This document shows positions 1 through 5,199 of a stretch of 5,199 nt of DNA, piece after piece. Positions within the stretch are counted from its first letter, which is position 1, and every line of letters starts with the position of its first letter. The notes below the pieces were generated by a model, which ran no database searches, had not been told where the DNA came from, and was given only the letters and a program-made list of their open reading frames with translations. A program made the translations under genes and the position numbers. This DNA is from Rhizobiaceae bacterium (GTDB lineage Bacteria > Pseudomonadota > Alphaproteobacteria > Rhizobiales > Rhizobiaceae), in contig CAJYRE010000444.1 of assembly GCA_913776675.1 (NCBI GenBank), positions 1 through 5,199 of the forward strand. Direction: 5' to 3'.

Positions 1-999
1 ATAGTGGATCGGATCATCCAGATCATAGCGCGAAAGATCAATACCGCTTCCGGCAGAAAAATGCGCAAGACCTGCTTCCGGGCTGGCATAGCGGCGGTAG
101 TCCGCCAGCTTGTCAGCGGCCGCTTCCCGGCTTTTGTCTGTGACCACCGTGATGCCCAGAAAAATCTTGATGTCATCGTCATTGCGCCCAGCCGCAACCA
201 CCTCTTCGCGCAGTGCCTTTGCGGTTTTGCGGGCAGCGGCCTTATCGGTTGCGCCGATAAATACGCATTCCGCATGGCGGGCGGCAAATTTGCGGCCTCG
301 GCCAGAGGTGCCTGCCTGATAAAGAACGGGGGTGCGCTGAATCGATGGCTCCGAAAGGTGATAGCCCTCGGACTGATAATAGGGGCCGTGATGATGGATT
401 TTATGCACCTTGGCCGGATCAGCATAGATGCGGGCCTGTTTGTCGCGCCGCACCGCGTCATCCTGCCAACTGCCCTCCCAGAGCTTGTAAAGCAGCTCCA
501 TATAATCATCGGCCTGATCATAGCGGGTGTCGTGTTCGGTCATGCCCGCTTTGCCCAGCGCCCGTGCGGCGCTATCCAGATAGCCGGTAACAATGTTCCA
601 GCCGATACGCCCTGAGGTCAGGTGGTCCAAAGTCGAGATTTTGCGGGCAAAGGGATAGGGCGCTTCAACACTGGTGTTGACGGTGATGCCAAAGCCGAGA
701 TGCTCTGTCACCGCCGCCATGCCCGACACCAGCAGCATGGGATCATTGACCGGAAGCTGGATGGACTCCCGCAGGGTCAGGTCCACGCTGCTCTGGTAAA
801 TATCATAGACCCCGACAATATCGGCCAGAAACAGGCCATCAAACAACCCGCGCTCCAATGTGCGGGCAAGGTCGGTCCAGGAGCGCAGGGATGTGTAATC
901 CTGCGAGCGGTCACGCGGATGGGCCCAAAGCCCGTGATTGATATGCCCCACGCAGTTCATGGTGAAGGCGTTCAGGAGAATCTGTTTTGCTGGAGCCAT
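1..999 (-). CDS. NtaA/SnaA/DszA-family FMN-dependent monooxygenase (partial, C-terminus off left edge)
   Basis: Reading the minus strand from the ATG at 999 gives 333 open codons with no stop before the window edge. The protein begins MAPAKQILLNAF and carries the marks of the two-component, FMNH2-dependent monooxygenases of the luciferase-like superfamily: MNCVGH (14-19), GLWAHPRDRS (23-32), LARTLERGLFDGLFLAD (44-60), PVNDP (83-87), GRIGWNIVTGYLDS (130-143), RTPVLYQAGTSGRG (222-235) and HAECVF (242-247). By alignment with the complete paralog at 1404-2819 it covers about residues 1-331 of 471, so roughly the last 110-140 residues are missing. By eye a little over half of the aligned positions are identical. 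Family members oxygenate sulfones, sulfonates, nitrilotriacetate and similar compounds with reduced FMN from a separate reductase; the substrate here is unknown. The start is supported because MAPAKQILLNAF aligns with MTRTIHFNAF of the paralog. The Shine-Dalgarno is poor: only GAGAA, 1 nt before the ATG. The gene is divergent from the sulfur operon on the plus strand. Confidence 0.92.
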   Translation of the reverse strand, partial: MAPAKQILLNAFTMNCVGHINHGLWAHPRDRSQDYTSLRSWTDLARTLERGLFDGLFLADIVGVYDIYQSSVDLTLRESIQLPVNDPMLLVSGMAAVTEHLGFGITVNTSVEAPYPFARKISTLDHLTSGRIGWNIVTGYLDSAARALGKAGMTEHDTRYDQADDYMELLYKLWEGSWQDDAVRRDKQARIYADPAKVHKIHHHGPYYQSEGYHLSEPSIQRTPVLYQAGTSGRGRKFAARHAECVFIGATDKAAARKTAKALREEVVAAGRNDDDIKIFLGITVVTDKSREAAADKLADYRRYASPEAGLAHFSAGSGIDLSRYDLDDPIHY

Positions 1000-1010
1000 G
1001 TTCTCATTCG

Positions 1011-1060
1011 TTTTATGGGAGTGGGGCATTTTATGGGAGCGGGGACATTTTATGGGCGTG
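1011..1060 (-). repeat. Three tandem 18-19 bp repeats in the leader of the minus-strand monooxygenase
   Basis: On the plus strand the core TTTTATGGG occurs at 1011, 1029 and 1048, at 18- and 19-bp steps. The first two units extend as TTTTATGGGAGTGGGGCA and TTTTATGGGAGCGGGGACA; the third is shorter, TTTTATGGGCGTG. Read on the minus strand, the unit ends in CCCATAAAA, and the last copy stops 11 nt before the ATG at 999. The array lies where a ribosome binding site and 5' leader should be. It could be a multi-copy operator, an RNA-level element, or a low-complexity duplication. The repeat itself is directly visible; its function is inference. Confidence 0.8.
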
Positions 1061-1165
1061 CGTTGACGATGCGCGCGCCCGCAAGCGAGCCCCAATCAGC
1101 GGACATCATAAGAGACAAAAGCGGTGTTTCCAGCGGTTTTTGCTCTTTTGGGATGTATCTGATCA

Positions 1166-1183
1166 ATAATCCACATAGATTAT
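1166..1183. promoter_or_regulatory. AT-rich 6-6-6 dyad overlapping a minus-strand TATAAT
   Basis: ATAATC at 1166-1171 and GATTAT at 1178-1183 are perfect inverted repeats separated by CACATA, giving an 18-bp dyad of the size bound by a dimeric repressor or activator. Its right half overlaps an exact TATAAT on the minus strand (1184 down to 1179), a possible -10 for the monooxygenase at 1-999. Transcription from it would give a leader of about 170 nt that includes the triple repeat. No good -35 hexamer lies 16-18 bp upstream of that TATAAT, so an activator would be needed if it is a promoter. The dyad is visible; promoter and operator roles are inferred. Confidence 0.35.
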
Positions 1184-1264
1184 AGACAATGCGCGACGGG
1201 CCGTGTTGGAAAAGCATTTTCGGGCAGCCATAAGAATGTCCCCCACAAATCGATGGGATTTTTG

Positions 1265-1295
1265 CTGGCGTCGGACATGTTTTTCGCCACGCCAG
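1265..1295. repeat. 7-bp inverted repeat in the intergenic region
   Basis: CTGGCGT (1265-1271) and ACGCCAG (1289-1295) are perfect complements around a 17-nt centre. It is not followed by a T run, so it does not look like an intrinsic terminator in either direction. It could be a protein-binding dyad or a leader hairpin upstream of the plus-strand operon, or chance in GC-rich DNA. Confidence 0.35.
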
Positions 1296-1317
1296 AGGCT
1301 TCGCGCAAAAACCTGCT

Positions 1318-1350
1318 CCAAAATAGCTTATAAAAAATATAGAATAACTT
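1318..1350 (+). promoter_or_regulatory. AT-rich candidate promoter for the plus-strand operon
   Basis: A markedly AT-rich block lies 54-86 nt before the start codon at 1404. It contains TATAAA at 1329-1334 and TAGAAT at 1340-1345 (five of six matches to TATAAT). At 17-bp spacing from TAGAAT the -35 position reads TCCAAA, only three matches to TTGACA, so a factor-dependent promoter would be expected. This is the most promoter-like spot before the operon, but no transcription start can be proved from sequence. Confidence 0.35.
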
Positions 1351-1355
1351 CAATC

Positions 1356-1387
1356 ATCAGTCTGATCTGCGATGCTGCACGGGTGCA
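1356..1387. promoter_or_regulatory. Two short dyads just upstream of the ribosome binding site
   Basis: ATCAGTCTGAT at 1356-1366 has perfect 5-bp arms around one base. TGCACGGGTGCA at 1376-1387 has perfect 5-bp arms around GG. They lie between the AT-rich candidate promoter and the ribosome binding site of the plus-strand monooxygenase, where a repressor site or a small leader hairpin would act. Dyads this short arise by chance, so confidence is low. Confidence 0.22.
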
Positions 1388-1390
1388 ACA

Positions 1391-1400
1391 AGGGACAGGA
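1391..1400 (+). promoter_or_regulatory. Ribosome binding site that sets the start at 1404
   Basis: AGGGACAGGA contains two Shine-Dalgarno-like cores, AGGGA (8 nt before the ATG) and AGGA (3 nt before it). It supports initiation at 1404 over the longer in-frame GTG at 1203. The family alignment, with the conserved NAF and MNCVGH blocks beginning within 15 residues of this ATG, agrees. Confidence 0.65.
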
Positions 1401-1403
1401 CCG

Positions 1404-2819
1404 ATGACCAGAACGATCCATTTCAATGCCTTCGACATGAATTGCGTTGGGCATCAATCGCCGGGCCTGTGGGCACATCCCAAAGATCGGTCCTATACCT
1501 ATAAGGATCTGGATTATTGGCAGAATCTGGCCCGCACGCTGGAGCGCGGCATTTTTGATGGCATTTTTATTGCCGATGTCATCGGCTATTATGATGTCTA
1601 CAAAGGCTCGAATTTTCACGCCATCCAGCAGGCGGCGCAGATTCCGGTGAATGATCCCTTGCAGCTTGCCGCCCCGATTGCGCTGGCCACCCAGCATCTG
1701 GGCATTGGCATTACGGCCTCCACCTCGTTTGAGCATCCCTATACATTTGCGCGCAGGCTGGCCACGGCGGATCACCACAGCAAGGGGCGCGTGGGCTGGA
1801 ACATTGTCACCTCCTATCTGGAAAGCGGCGCGAAAAATCTGGGTCAGGCCGGGCTGAAACGCCATGACAACCGCTATGAGATTGCCAATGAATATCTGGA
1901 GGTGATCTACAAGCTCCTGGAAGGCTCGTGGGAAGAGGGGGCCGTGGTGCGCGATGCGGTGGGGCGGGTGTTTACCGACCCAAGCAAGGTGCATGAGATT
2001 GGCCATAAGGGCCAATATTTTGATGTGCCGGGTTATGGGCTGACCGAGCCATCGCCGCAGCGCACGCCGGTTCTGTATCAGGCCGGGGCGTCCGGGCCGG
2101 GCAAGACTTTTGCCGCCGAACATGCCGAATGCGTGTTTGTGGCAGCGCCCACCAAATCGGTGCTGAAGGCCTATGTGGCCGAAATCCGCCAGAAGGCCAT
2201 GGCCGCCGGACGTTCGCCCGACGCGCTGAAAATCTACACGCTGATCACCATCATCACCGATGAGACGGACGAAAAAGCGCAGGCCAAATTCCGCGATTAC
2301 CAGAACTATGTTTCCTACGATGGCGCGCTGGTGTTCATGTCCGGCTGGAGCGGCATTGATTTTGGCCAATATGCGCCAACCGATGTGATCCGCAAGGTGG
2401 AAACCAACGCCATCCATTCGTTTGTCGAGCATATTGCCGGGGGTGACAAATCCTGGACCATTGAGGAGCTGGCCAAATTCGGCGGCATTGGCGGGCTGGG
2501 TCCGGTGTTTGTCGGCTCGGCGGATCGCATTGCCGATATTCTGCAGGAATGGGTGAGTGACACCGATGTGGATGGCTTCAACATTGCCTATGCGGTCACA
2601 CCCGGCAGTTTTGAAGATGTGGTGGAGTATGTGGTGCCGGAGCTGCAAAAGCGCGGGGCCTATCCCACCGCATACAAGCCCGGCACCCTGCGCGAAAAGC
2701 TGTTTGGTCAGGGGCCTTATCTGCCCAAAAACCATCCGGCCGATCAATACCGCGATATTGAGGCGTTCAAGCGCGCCCAGTCATCCCGCGCAACACCATC
2801 TCTGGCCAATGCAAGCTGA
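1404..2819 (+). CDS. NtaA/SnaA/DszA-family FMN-dependent monooxygenase (complete)
   Basis: This 471-residue protein belongs to the luciferase-like, FMNH2-dependent two-component monooxygenases (NtaA, SnaA, DszA); members are usually about 440-470 residues, so it is full length. Visible blocks in order: NAFDMNCVGH (8-17), GLWAHPKDRS (21-30), LARTLERGIFDGIFIAD (42-58), PVNDP (81-85), GRVGWNIVTSYLES (128-141), RTPVLYQAGASGPG (220-233), HAECVF (240-245) and the C-terminal FVGSADRIADIL (369-380) with DGFNIAY (390-396). No signal peptide or membrane segment is seen, so it should be cytosolic. It needs reduced FMN from a separate reductase, which is not in the window. Pairing with SfnB-like genes points to oxidative attack on an organosulfur compound; the exact substrate is not readable. 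The tail after about residue 455 (KRAQSSRATPSLANAS) is probably flexible. ATG 1404 is chosen over the GTG at 1203 because of the ribosome binding site and family N-terminus. It is first in a probable three-gene operon, 37 bp before the next gene. Confidence 0.93.
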   Translation: MTRTIHFNAFDMNCVGHQSPGLWAHPKDRSYTYKDLDYWQNLARTLERGIFDGIFIADVIGYYDVYKGSNFHAIQQAAQIPVNDPLQLAAPIALATQHLGIGITASTSFEHPYTFARRLATADHHSKGRVGWNIVTSYLESGAKNLGQAGLKRHDNRYEIANEYLEVIYKLLEGSWEEGAVVRDAVGRVFTDPSKVHEIGHKGQYFDVPGYGLTEPSPQRTPVLYQAGASGPGKTFAAEHAECVFVAAPTKSVLKAYVAEIRQKAMAAGRSPDALKIYTLITIITDETDEKAQAKFRDYQNYVSYDGALVFMSGWSGIDFGQYAPTDVIRKVETNAIHSFVEHIAGGDKSWTIEELAKFGGIGGLGPVFVGSADRIADILQEWVSDTDVDGFNIAYAVTPGSFEDVVEYVVPELQKRGAYPTAYKPGTLREKLFGQGPYLPKNHPADQYRDIEAFKRAQSSRATPSLANAS

Positions 2820-2845
2820 GACTTGTTTTTCTCCTTTTCAACAAT

Positions 2846-2849
2846 GAGG
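2846..2849 (+). promoter_or_regulatory. Ribosome binding site of the first SfnB-like gene
   Basis: GAGG lies 7 nt before the ATG at 2857, the normal spacing, and supports this start. The 37-bp gap after the preceding stop (2820-2856) holds a pyrimidine-rich TTTTTCTCCTTTTC stretch but no hairpin, so no terminator separates the two genes. Confidence 0.6.
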
Positions 2850-2856
2850 CACGATT

Positions 2857-4125
2857 ATGGGGACCATCACCGACACCAAGATTGATTACACCGTGCATCC
2901 GCGCGTCAATTCCAGCGATCCGGTGGGGCCACGCCCACGGCCCAGTGTGCCAGCCCATATTGTCTCTTCCGATGCCGAGGCCATCGAGATTGCGCAGCGG
3001 CTGGCAGAGCGCTTCAAACAGGGGGCTGCCTTGCGCGACCGCGAAGGGCTTTTGCCGATCACCGAGCTGGACGAATATTCGCAAAGCGGCCTGTGGAGCC
3101 TGAATGTGCCCAAAGCCTATGGAGGGCCGGAAGTGTCCTACGCCACACTGGCCAAGGTGATTTCCACCATTGCCAGCGCCGATCCGGCCATTGCGCAGGT
3201 GACGCAGAACCATTTGGCAATTATCGCAACCGTCGATCTCGACGGGACCGAAGAGCAGAAGCAATTGTTTTTCCGCTGGGCCTTGCAGGGCTTGCGCTAT
3301 GGCAATGCGTTTTCGGAACTGAAAAGCAAGACCGTGGCCGATTTTGAAACCAGGGTGGTGCATGATGGCGATGATGTGATCATCACCGGCGAGAAATTCT
3401 ACACAACCGGCGCGCTTCTCGCCCATGTGGTGCCCATTGTTGGGGTGGATGAAACGGGGCAGGGCTATCTGGTGTTTGCCGACCGCACAGCCCCCGGCCT
3501 GACCGTGACCAATAATTGGTCCAGCTTTGGCCAGCGCACCACGGCCTCCGGTTCGGTGAAAATCGATCATGTGCGGGTGCCGAAGGTGCGCGCTTTGAAA
3601 GTCACCTCGTTCGATCATCCCACCGTGGGCGGTCCGGTATCGCAGATCATTCAGTCGGCCATTGATGCGGGCATTGCCCGTGGTGCCATTGAGGATACCA
3701 TCCGCTTTGTCAAAACCCTCAGCCGCCCGTGGATTGATAGCGGCAAGCAAACTGCGGGCGAAGACCTGTTCACCATCGCGGCCATTGGCGATTTGAAAAT
3801 CAAGCTGCATGCCGCCGAAGCCCTGCTGGAGATTGCCGGACGCAGCATTGATGTGGCGCGCGCCAACAGCACGCTGGAGACCGTGTCAGAAGCCACGATT
3901 AAAACGGCGGAATCCAAGGTGCTGACCACCGAGATTGCCATTCTGGCCACCAACAAGCTGTTTGAGCTGGCAGGCACCCGCTCCACCCTGGCCGAGCATG
4001 GGCTGGATCGGCACTGGCGCAATGCGCGGGTGCATACGCTGCACGATCCGGTGCGCTGGAAGTTTTACCACGTCGGCAACTATTATCTGAACGGCGAGCA
4101 TCCGCCACGCCATGCGTGGAACTAA
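2857..4125 (+). CDS. sfnB: SfnB-family sulfur acquisition oxidoreductase (acyl-CoA dehydrogenase fold)
   Basis: A 422-residue protein of the acyl-CoA-dehydrogenase-like flavoprotein superfamily, in the SfnB branch related to the dibenzothiophene monooxygenase DszC. The N-terminal helical domain (about 35-148) contains SQSGLWSLNVPKAYGG (75-90) and QNH (117-119). The middle beta domain (about 149-245) contains GNAFSE (149-154), KFYTTG (180-185), APGLTV (212-217) and FGQRTT (224-229). The C-terminal helical domain (about 255-422) ends in LFELAGTRSTLAEHGLDRHW (368-387), HTLHDPVRWK (393-402) and PPRHAW (416-421). The His pair H393 and H396 in HTLH corresponds, from memory of the family, to the His pair proposed as catalytic in DszC, so a flavin-dependent monooxygenase role is more likely than fatty-acid oxidation. 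SfnB proteins are linked to use of sulfones and other organosulfur compounds under sulfate limitation, but their exact reaction is not settled. The first 30 or so residues are Pro-rich and probably disordered. Good GAGG ribosome binding site; second gene of the operon. The symbol reflects family membership only. Confidence 0.88.
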   Translation: MGTITDTKIDYTVHPRVNSSDPVGPRPRPSVPAHIVSSDAEAIEIAQRLAERFKQGAALRDREGLLPITELDEYSQSGLWSLNVPKAYGGPEVSYATLAKVISTIASADPAIAQVTQNHLAIIATVDLDGTEEQKQLFFRWALQGLRYGNAFSELKSKTVADFETRVVHDGDDVIITGEKFYTTGALLAHVVPIVGVDETGQGYLVFADRTAPGLTVTNNWSSFGQRTTASGSVKIDHVRVPKVRALKVTSFDHPTVGGPVSQIIQSAIDAGIARGAIEDTIRFVKTLSRPWIDSGKQTAGEDLFTIAAIGDLKIKLHAAEALLEIAGRSIDVARANSTLETVSEATIKTAESKVLTTEIAILATNKLFELAGTRSTLAEHGLDRHWRNARVHTLHDPVRWKFYHVGNYYLNGEHPPRHAWN

Positions 4126-4128
4126 GCC

Positions 4129-5199
4129 ATGAGCAGCACAGATCGTACATTGCATCGTCAGGCCGCCCTCACAGCGGGGCGGCCCGCACCGCATATTCCG
4201 CCACGGCGGATCAAGGCCCATGTGATCAAGGATGATGCTGAAGCCATCGCGGTTGCCAAGGAACTGGCCCGCGAGTTTGCGGTGGGCGCTAGCGAGCGTG
4301 ACAGGCAGCGGCGCTTGCCCGTGGCCGAGATTGAGCGTTTTTCCCAAAGCGGGCTTTGGGCCATCACCGTGCCGAAAGCCTATGGCGGGGCAGGGGTTTC
4401 TGCGGTGACGCTGGCCGAGGTCACAGCCATCATCTCGGCCGCCGATTCCTCCATTGGCCAGATTCCGCAAAACCATTTCTACATGGTGGAAGCCTTGCGG
4501 CTGTCGGGTTCGGATGAGCAGAAAGCCCATTATTTCCAGCGGGTTCTGGAAGGAGATCGACTCGGCAATGCCTTTACCGAAATTGGCACCAAAACCCCGG
4601 TGGATTACAAGACCCGTTTTGCCGAGCACGATGGTAAGCTGCTGCTGAACGGGCAGAAATTCTACGCCACCGGATCGCTGTTTGCCCATATCATTGTAGC
4701 GGTGGCCAAGGGGCCGAACGAGCGGGTGCATCTGGTGTTTATTGATCGGGCCACGCCGGGCCTTGATCTGGTGGATGACTGGACCTCGTTTGGCCAGCGC
4801 TCTACCGGCAGCGGCACGGTGACCTTTGATGATGTCGAGATCACCCCGTTTCAGGTGGTGGATCATGATGAGAATTTTGAAACGCCAACCCCGATGGGGC
4901 CGTTTGCCCAGATCATCCATTCTGCCGTGCAGGTTGGCATTGCGCGCGGCGCATTGGCGGAAACCATTTCCTATGTCCGCGCCCACGCAAGACCGTTTTT
5001 CGAGCTGGATATTGAGCACGGCTATGAAGACCCGCACACCATCCATGCGGTGGGGGATGTGAGCATTCGGGTGCATGCCGCCGATGCGCTGCTGGCGCGG
5101 GCCGGGCGCATTCTCGATGTGGCCACCGCCCATCCCACGGCGCAAACGGTGGCGGAAGCCTCGATTGCGGTGGCAGAGGTCAAGGCTCTGGGCACTGAG
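4129..5199 (+). CDS. Second SfnB-like, acyl-CoA-dehydrogenase-fold oxidoreductase (partial, C-terminus off right edge)
   Basis: From the ATG at 4129 the frame stays open for 357 codons to the window edge. The protein starts MSSTDRTLHRQ and aligns without large gaps to the SfnB-like protein just upstream: AHVIKDDAEAI (30-40), FSQSGLWAITVPKAYGG (71-87), PQNHF (113-117), GNAFTE (146-151), KFYATGSLFAH (177-187), TPGLDL (209-214) and FGQRST (221-226). It ends at VKALGTE, which matches VLTTE (residues 355-359) of the paralog, so about 60-65 residues are missing, including the segment that should hold the HTLH histidines. By eye a little under half of positions are identical, so this is an old duplication and not a recent copy. 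The start lies 3 bp after the previous stop (TAAGCCATG) with only a weak TGGA 8 nt upstream, which suggests translational coupling. Probably a flavin-dependent oxidoreductase for a related organosulfur substrate or step. Whether it works alone or with its neighbour is unknown. Confidence 0.9.
   Translation, partial: MSSTDRTLHRQAALTAGRPAPHIPPRRIKAHVIKDDAEAIAVAKELAREFAVGASERDRQRRLPVAEIERFSQSGLWAITVPKAYGGAGVSAVTLAEVTAIISAADSSIGQIPQNHFYMVEALRLSGSDEQKAHYFQRVLEGDRLGNAFTEIGTKTPVDYKTRFAEHDGKLLLNGQKFYATGSLFAHIIVAVAKGPNERVHLVFIDRATPGLDLVDDWTSFGQRSTGSGTVTFDDVEITPFQVVDHDENFETPTPMGPFAQIIHSAVQVGIARGALAETISYVRAHARPFFELDIEHGYEDPHTIHAVGDVSIRVHAADALLARAGRILDVATAHPTAQTVAEASIAVAEVKALGTE

Larger units (their letters stand above)
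1000..1403. promoter_or_regulatory. Divergent intergenic control region
   Basis: This 404-bp stretch separates two divergently oriented monooxygenase genes and must carry both of their promoters. I see no convincing gene in it. An open frame reaches upstream from the plus-strand monooxygenase to 1203, but its residues match nothing in the family. Contents in order: a triple repeat (1011-1060), a GC-rich part around 1055-1100, an AT-rich dyad (1166-1183), a 7-bp inverted repeat (1265-1295), an AT-rich block (about 1318-1355), two short dyads (1356-1387) and a ribosome binding site (1391-1400). No clear sigma-54 -24/-12 pair and no perfect sigma-70 -35/-10 pair was found. The regulator cannot be named. 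Sulfur-starvation control by a LysR-type protein such as CysB or Cbl is plausible from gene content only. Confidence 0.75.

Noticed and set aside
1063..1068. TTGACG as a -35 element on the plus strand
   Set aside because: No -10-like hexamer follows at 16-18 bp; the sequence there is GC-rich.
4..1185. Plus-strand open frames at 4-615 and 622-1185
   Set aside because: They are antisense to the monooxygenase on the minus strand, whose translation shows clear family blocks through the whole stretch. The plus-strand translations resemble no family.
1203..1403. N-terminal extension of the plus-strand monooxygenase from GTG 1203
   Set aside because: The extra 67 residues do not fit the family N-terminus, there is no ribosome binding site before 1203, and a good one precedes ATG 1404. 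The extension also covers the dyads and the AT-rich patch.
1350..2747. 465-residue open frame on the minus strand opposite the plus-strand monooxygenase
   Set aside because: It lies fully antisense to a well-supported family protein, has no recognisable domain, and is explained by GC-rich codon use that leaves the opposite strand free of stops. The same holds for the minus-strand frames at 2767-3810 and 3886-5145.
2857..5199. Ordinary fatty-acid acyl-CoA dehydrogenases
   Set aside because: The fold is shared, but the SfnB-type blocks (SQSGLW, VPKAYGG, and HTLHDPVRWK in the complete copy) and the neighbouring DszA-type monooxygenases point to organosulfur metabolism and not to beta-oxidation.
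1..5199. CRISPR arrays, tRNA or rRNA genes, insertion sequences or attachment sites
   Set aside because: None seen. The only tandem repeat is the three-unit array at 1011-1060, which has no spacers of CRISPR length, and no transposase-like protein or terminal repeats are present.

Overview
The window looks like a piece of a bacterial organosulfur-scavenging (desulfurization-type) locus. It is moderately GC-rich, with tightly packed genes, short intergenic gaps and GC-rich codon choice. This suits a proteobacterium, and gene style and protein similarity suggest an alphaproteobacterium such as a member of the Rhizobiales, but that placement is an impression and not a proof.

Layout. Positions 1-999 hold, on the minus strand, a flavin-dependent monooxygenase of the NtaA/SnaA/DszA family, cut by the left edge (333 residues visible, C-terminus missing). 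Positions 1000-1403 are a 404-bp divergent intergenic region with no convincing gene. It contains an array of three 18-19 bp repeats next to the minus-strand start codon, several dyads and AT-rich patches. On the plus strand follow a complete second NtaA/SnaA/DszA-family monooxygenase (1404-2819), a complete SfnB-family, acyl-CoA-dehydrogenase-like oxidoreductase (2857-4125), and a second SfnB-like paralog that starts 3 bp after the previous stop and runs off the right edge (4129-5199, 357 residues visible). The three plus-strand genes look like one operon.

How the genes may work together. Both enzyme families are flavin-dependent oxygenases or oxygenase-like proteins that occur together in pathways releasing sulfur from sulfones, sulfonates or thiophene-type compounds (DszA plus DszC, or SfnB in sulfur-starvation clusters). 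The window therefore holds two paralogs of each kind, one monooxygenase pair arranged divergently and one SfnB pair in tandem. No flavin reductase, transporter or regulator lies inside the window, so the FMNH2 supply, substrate uptake and control must come from flanking or distant genes. The actual substrate cannot be read from this sequence.
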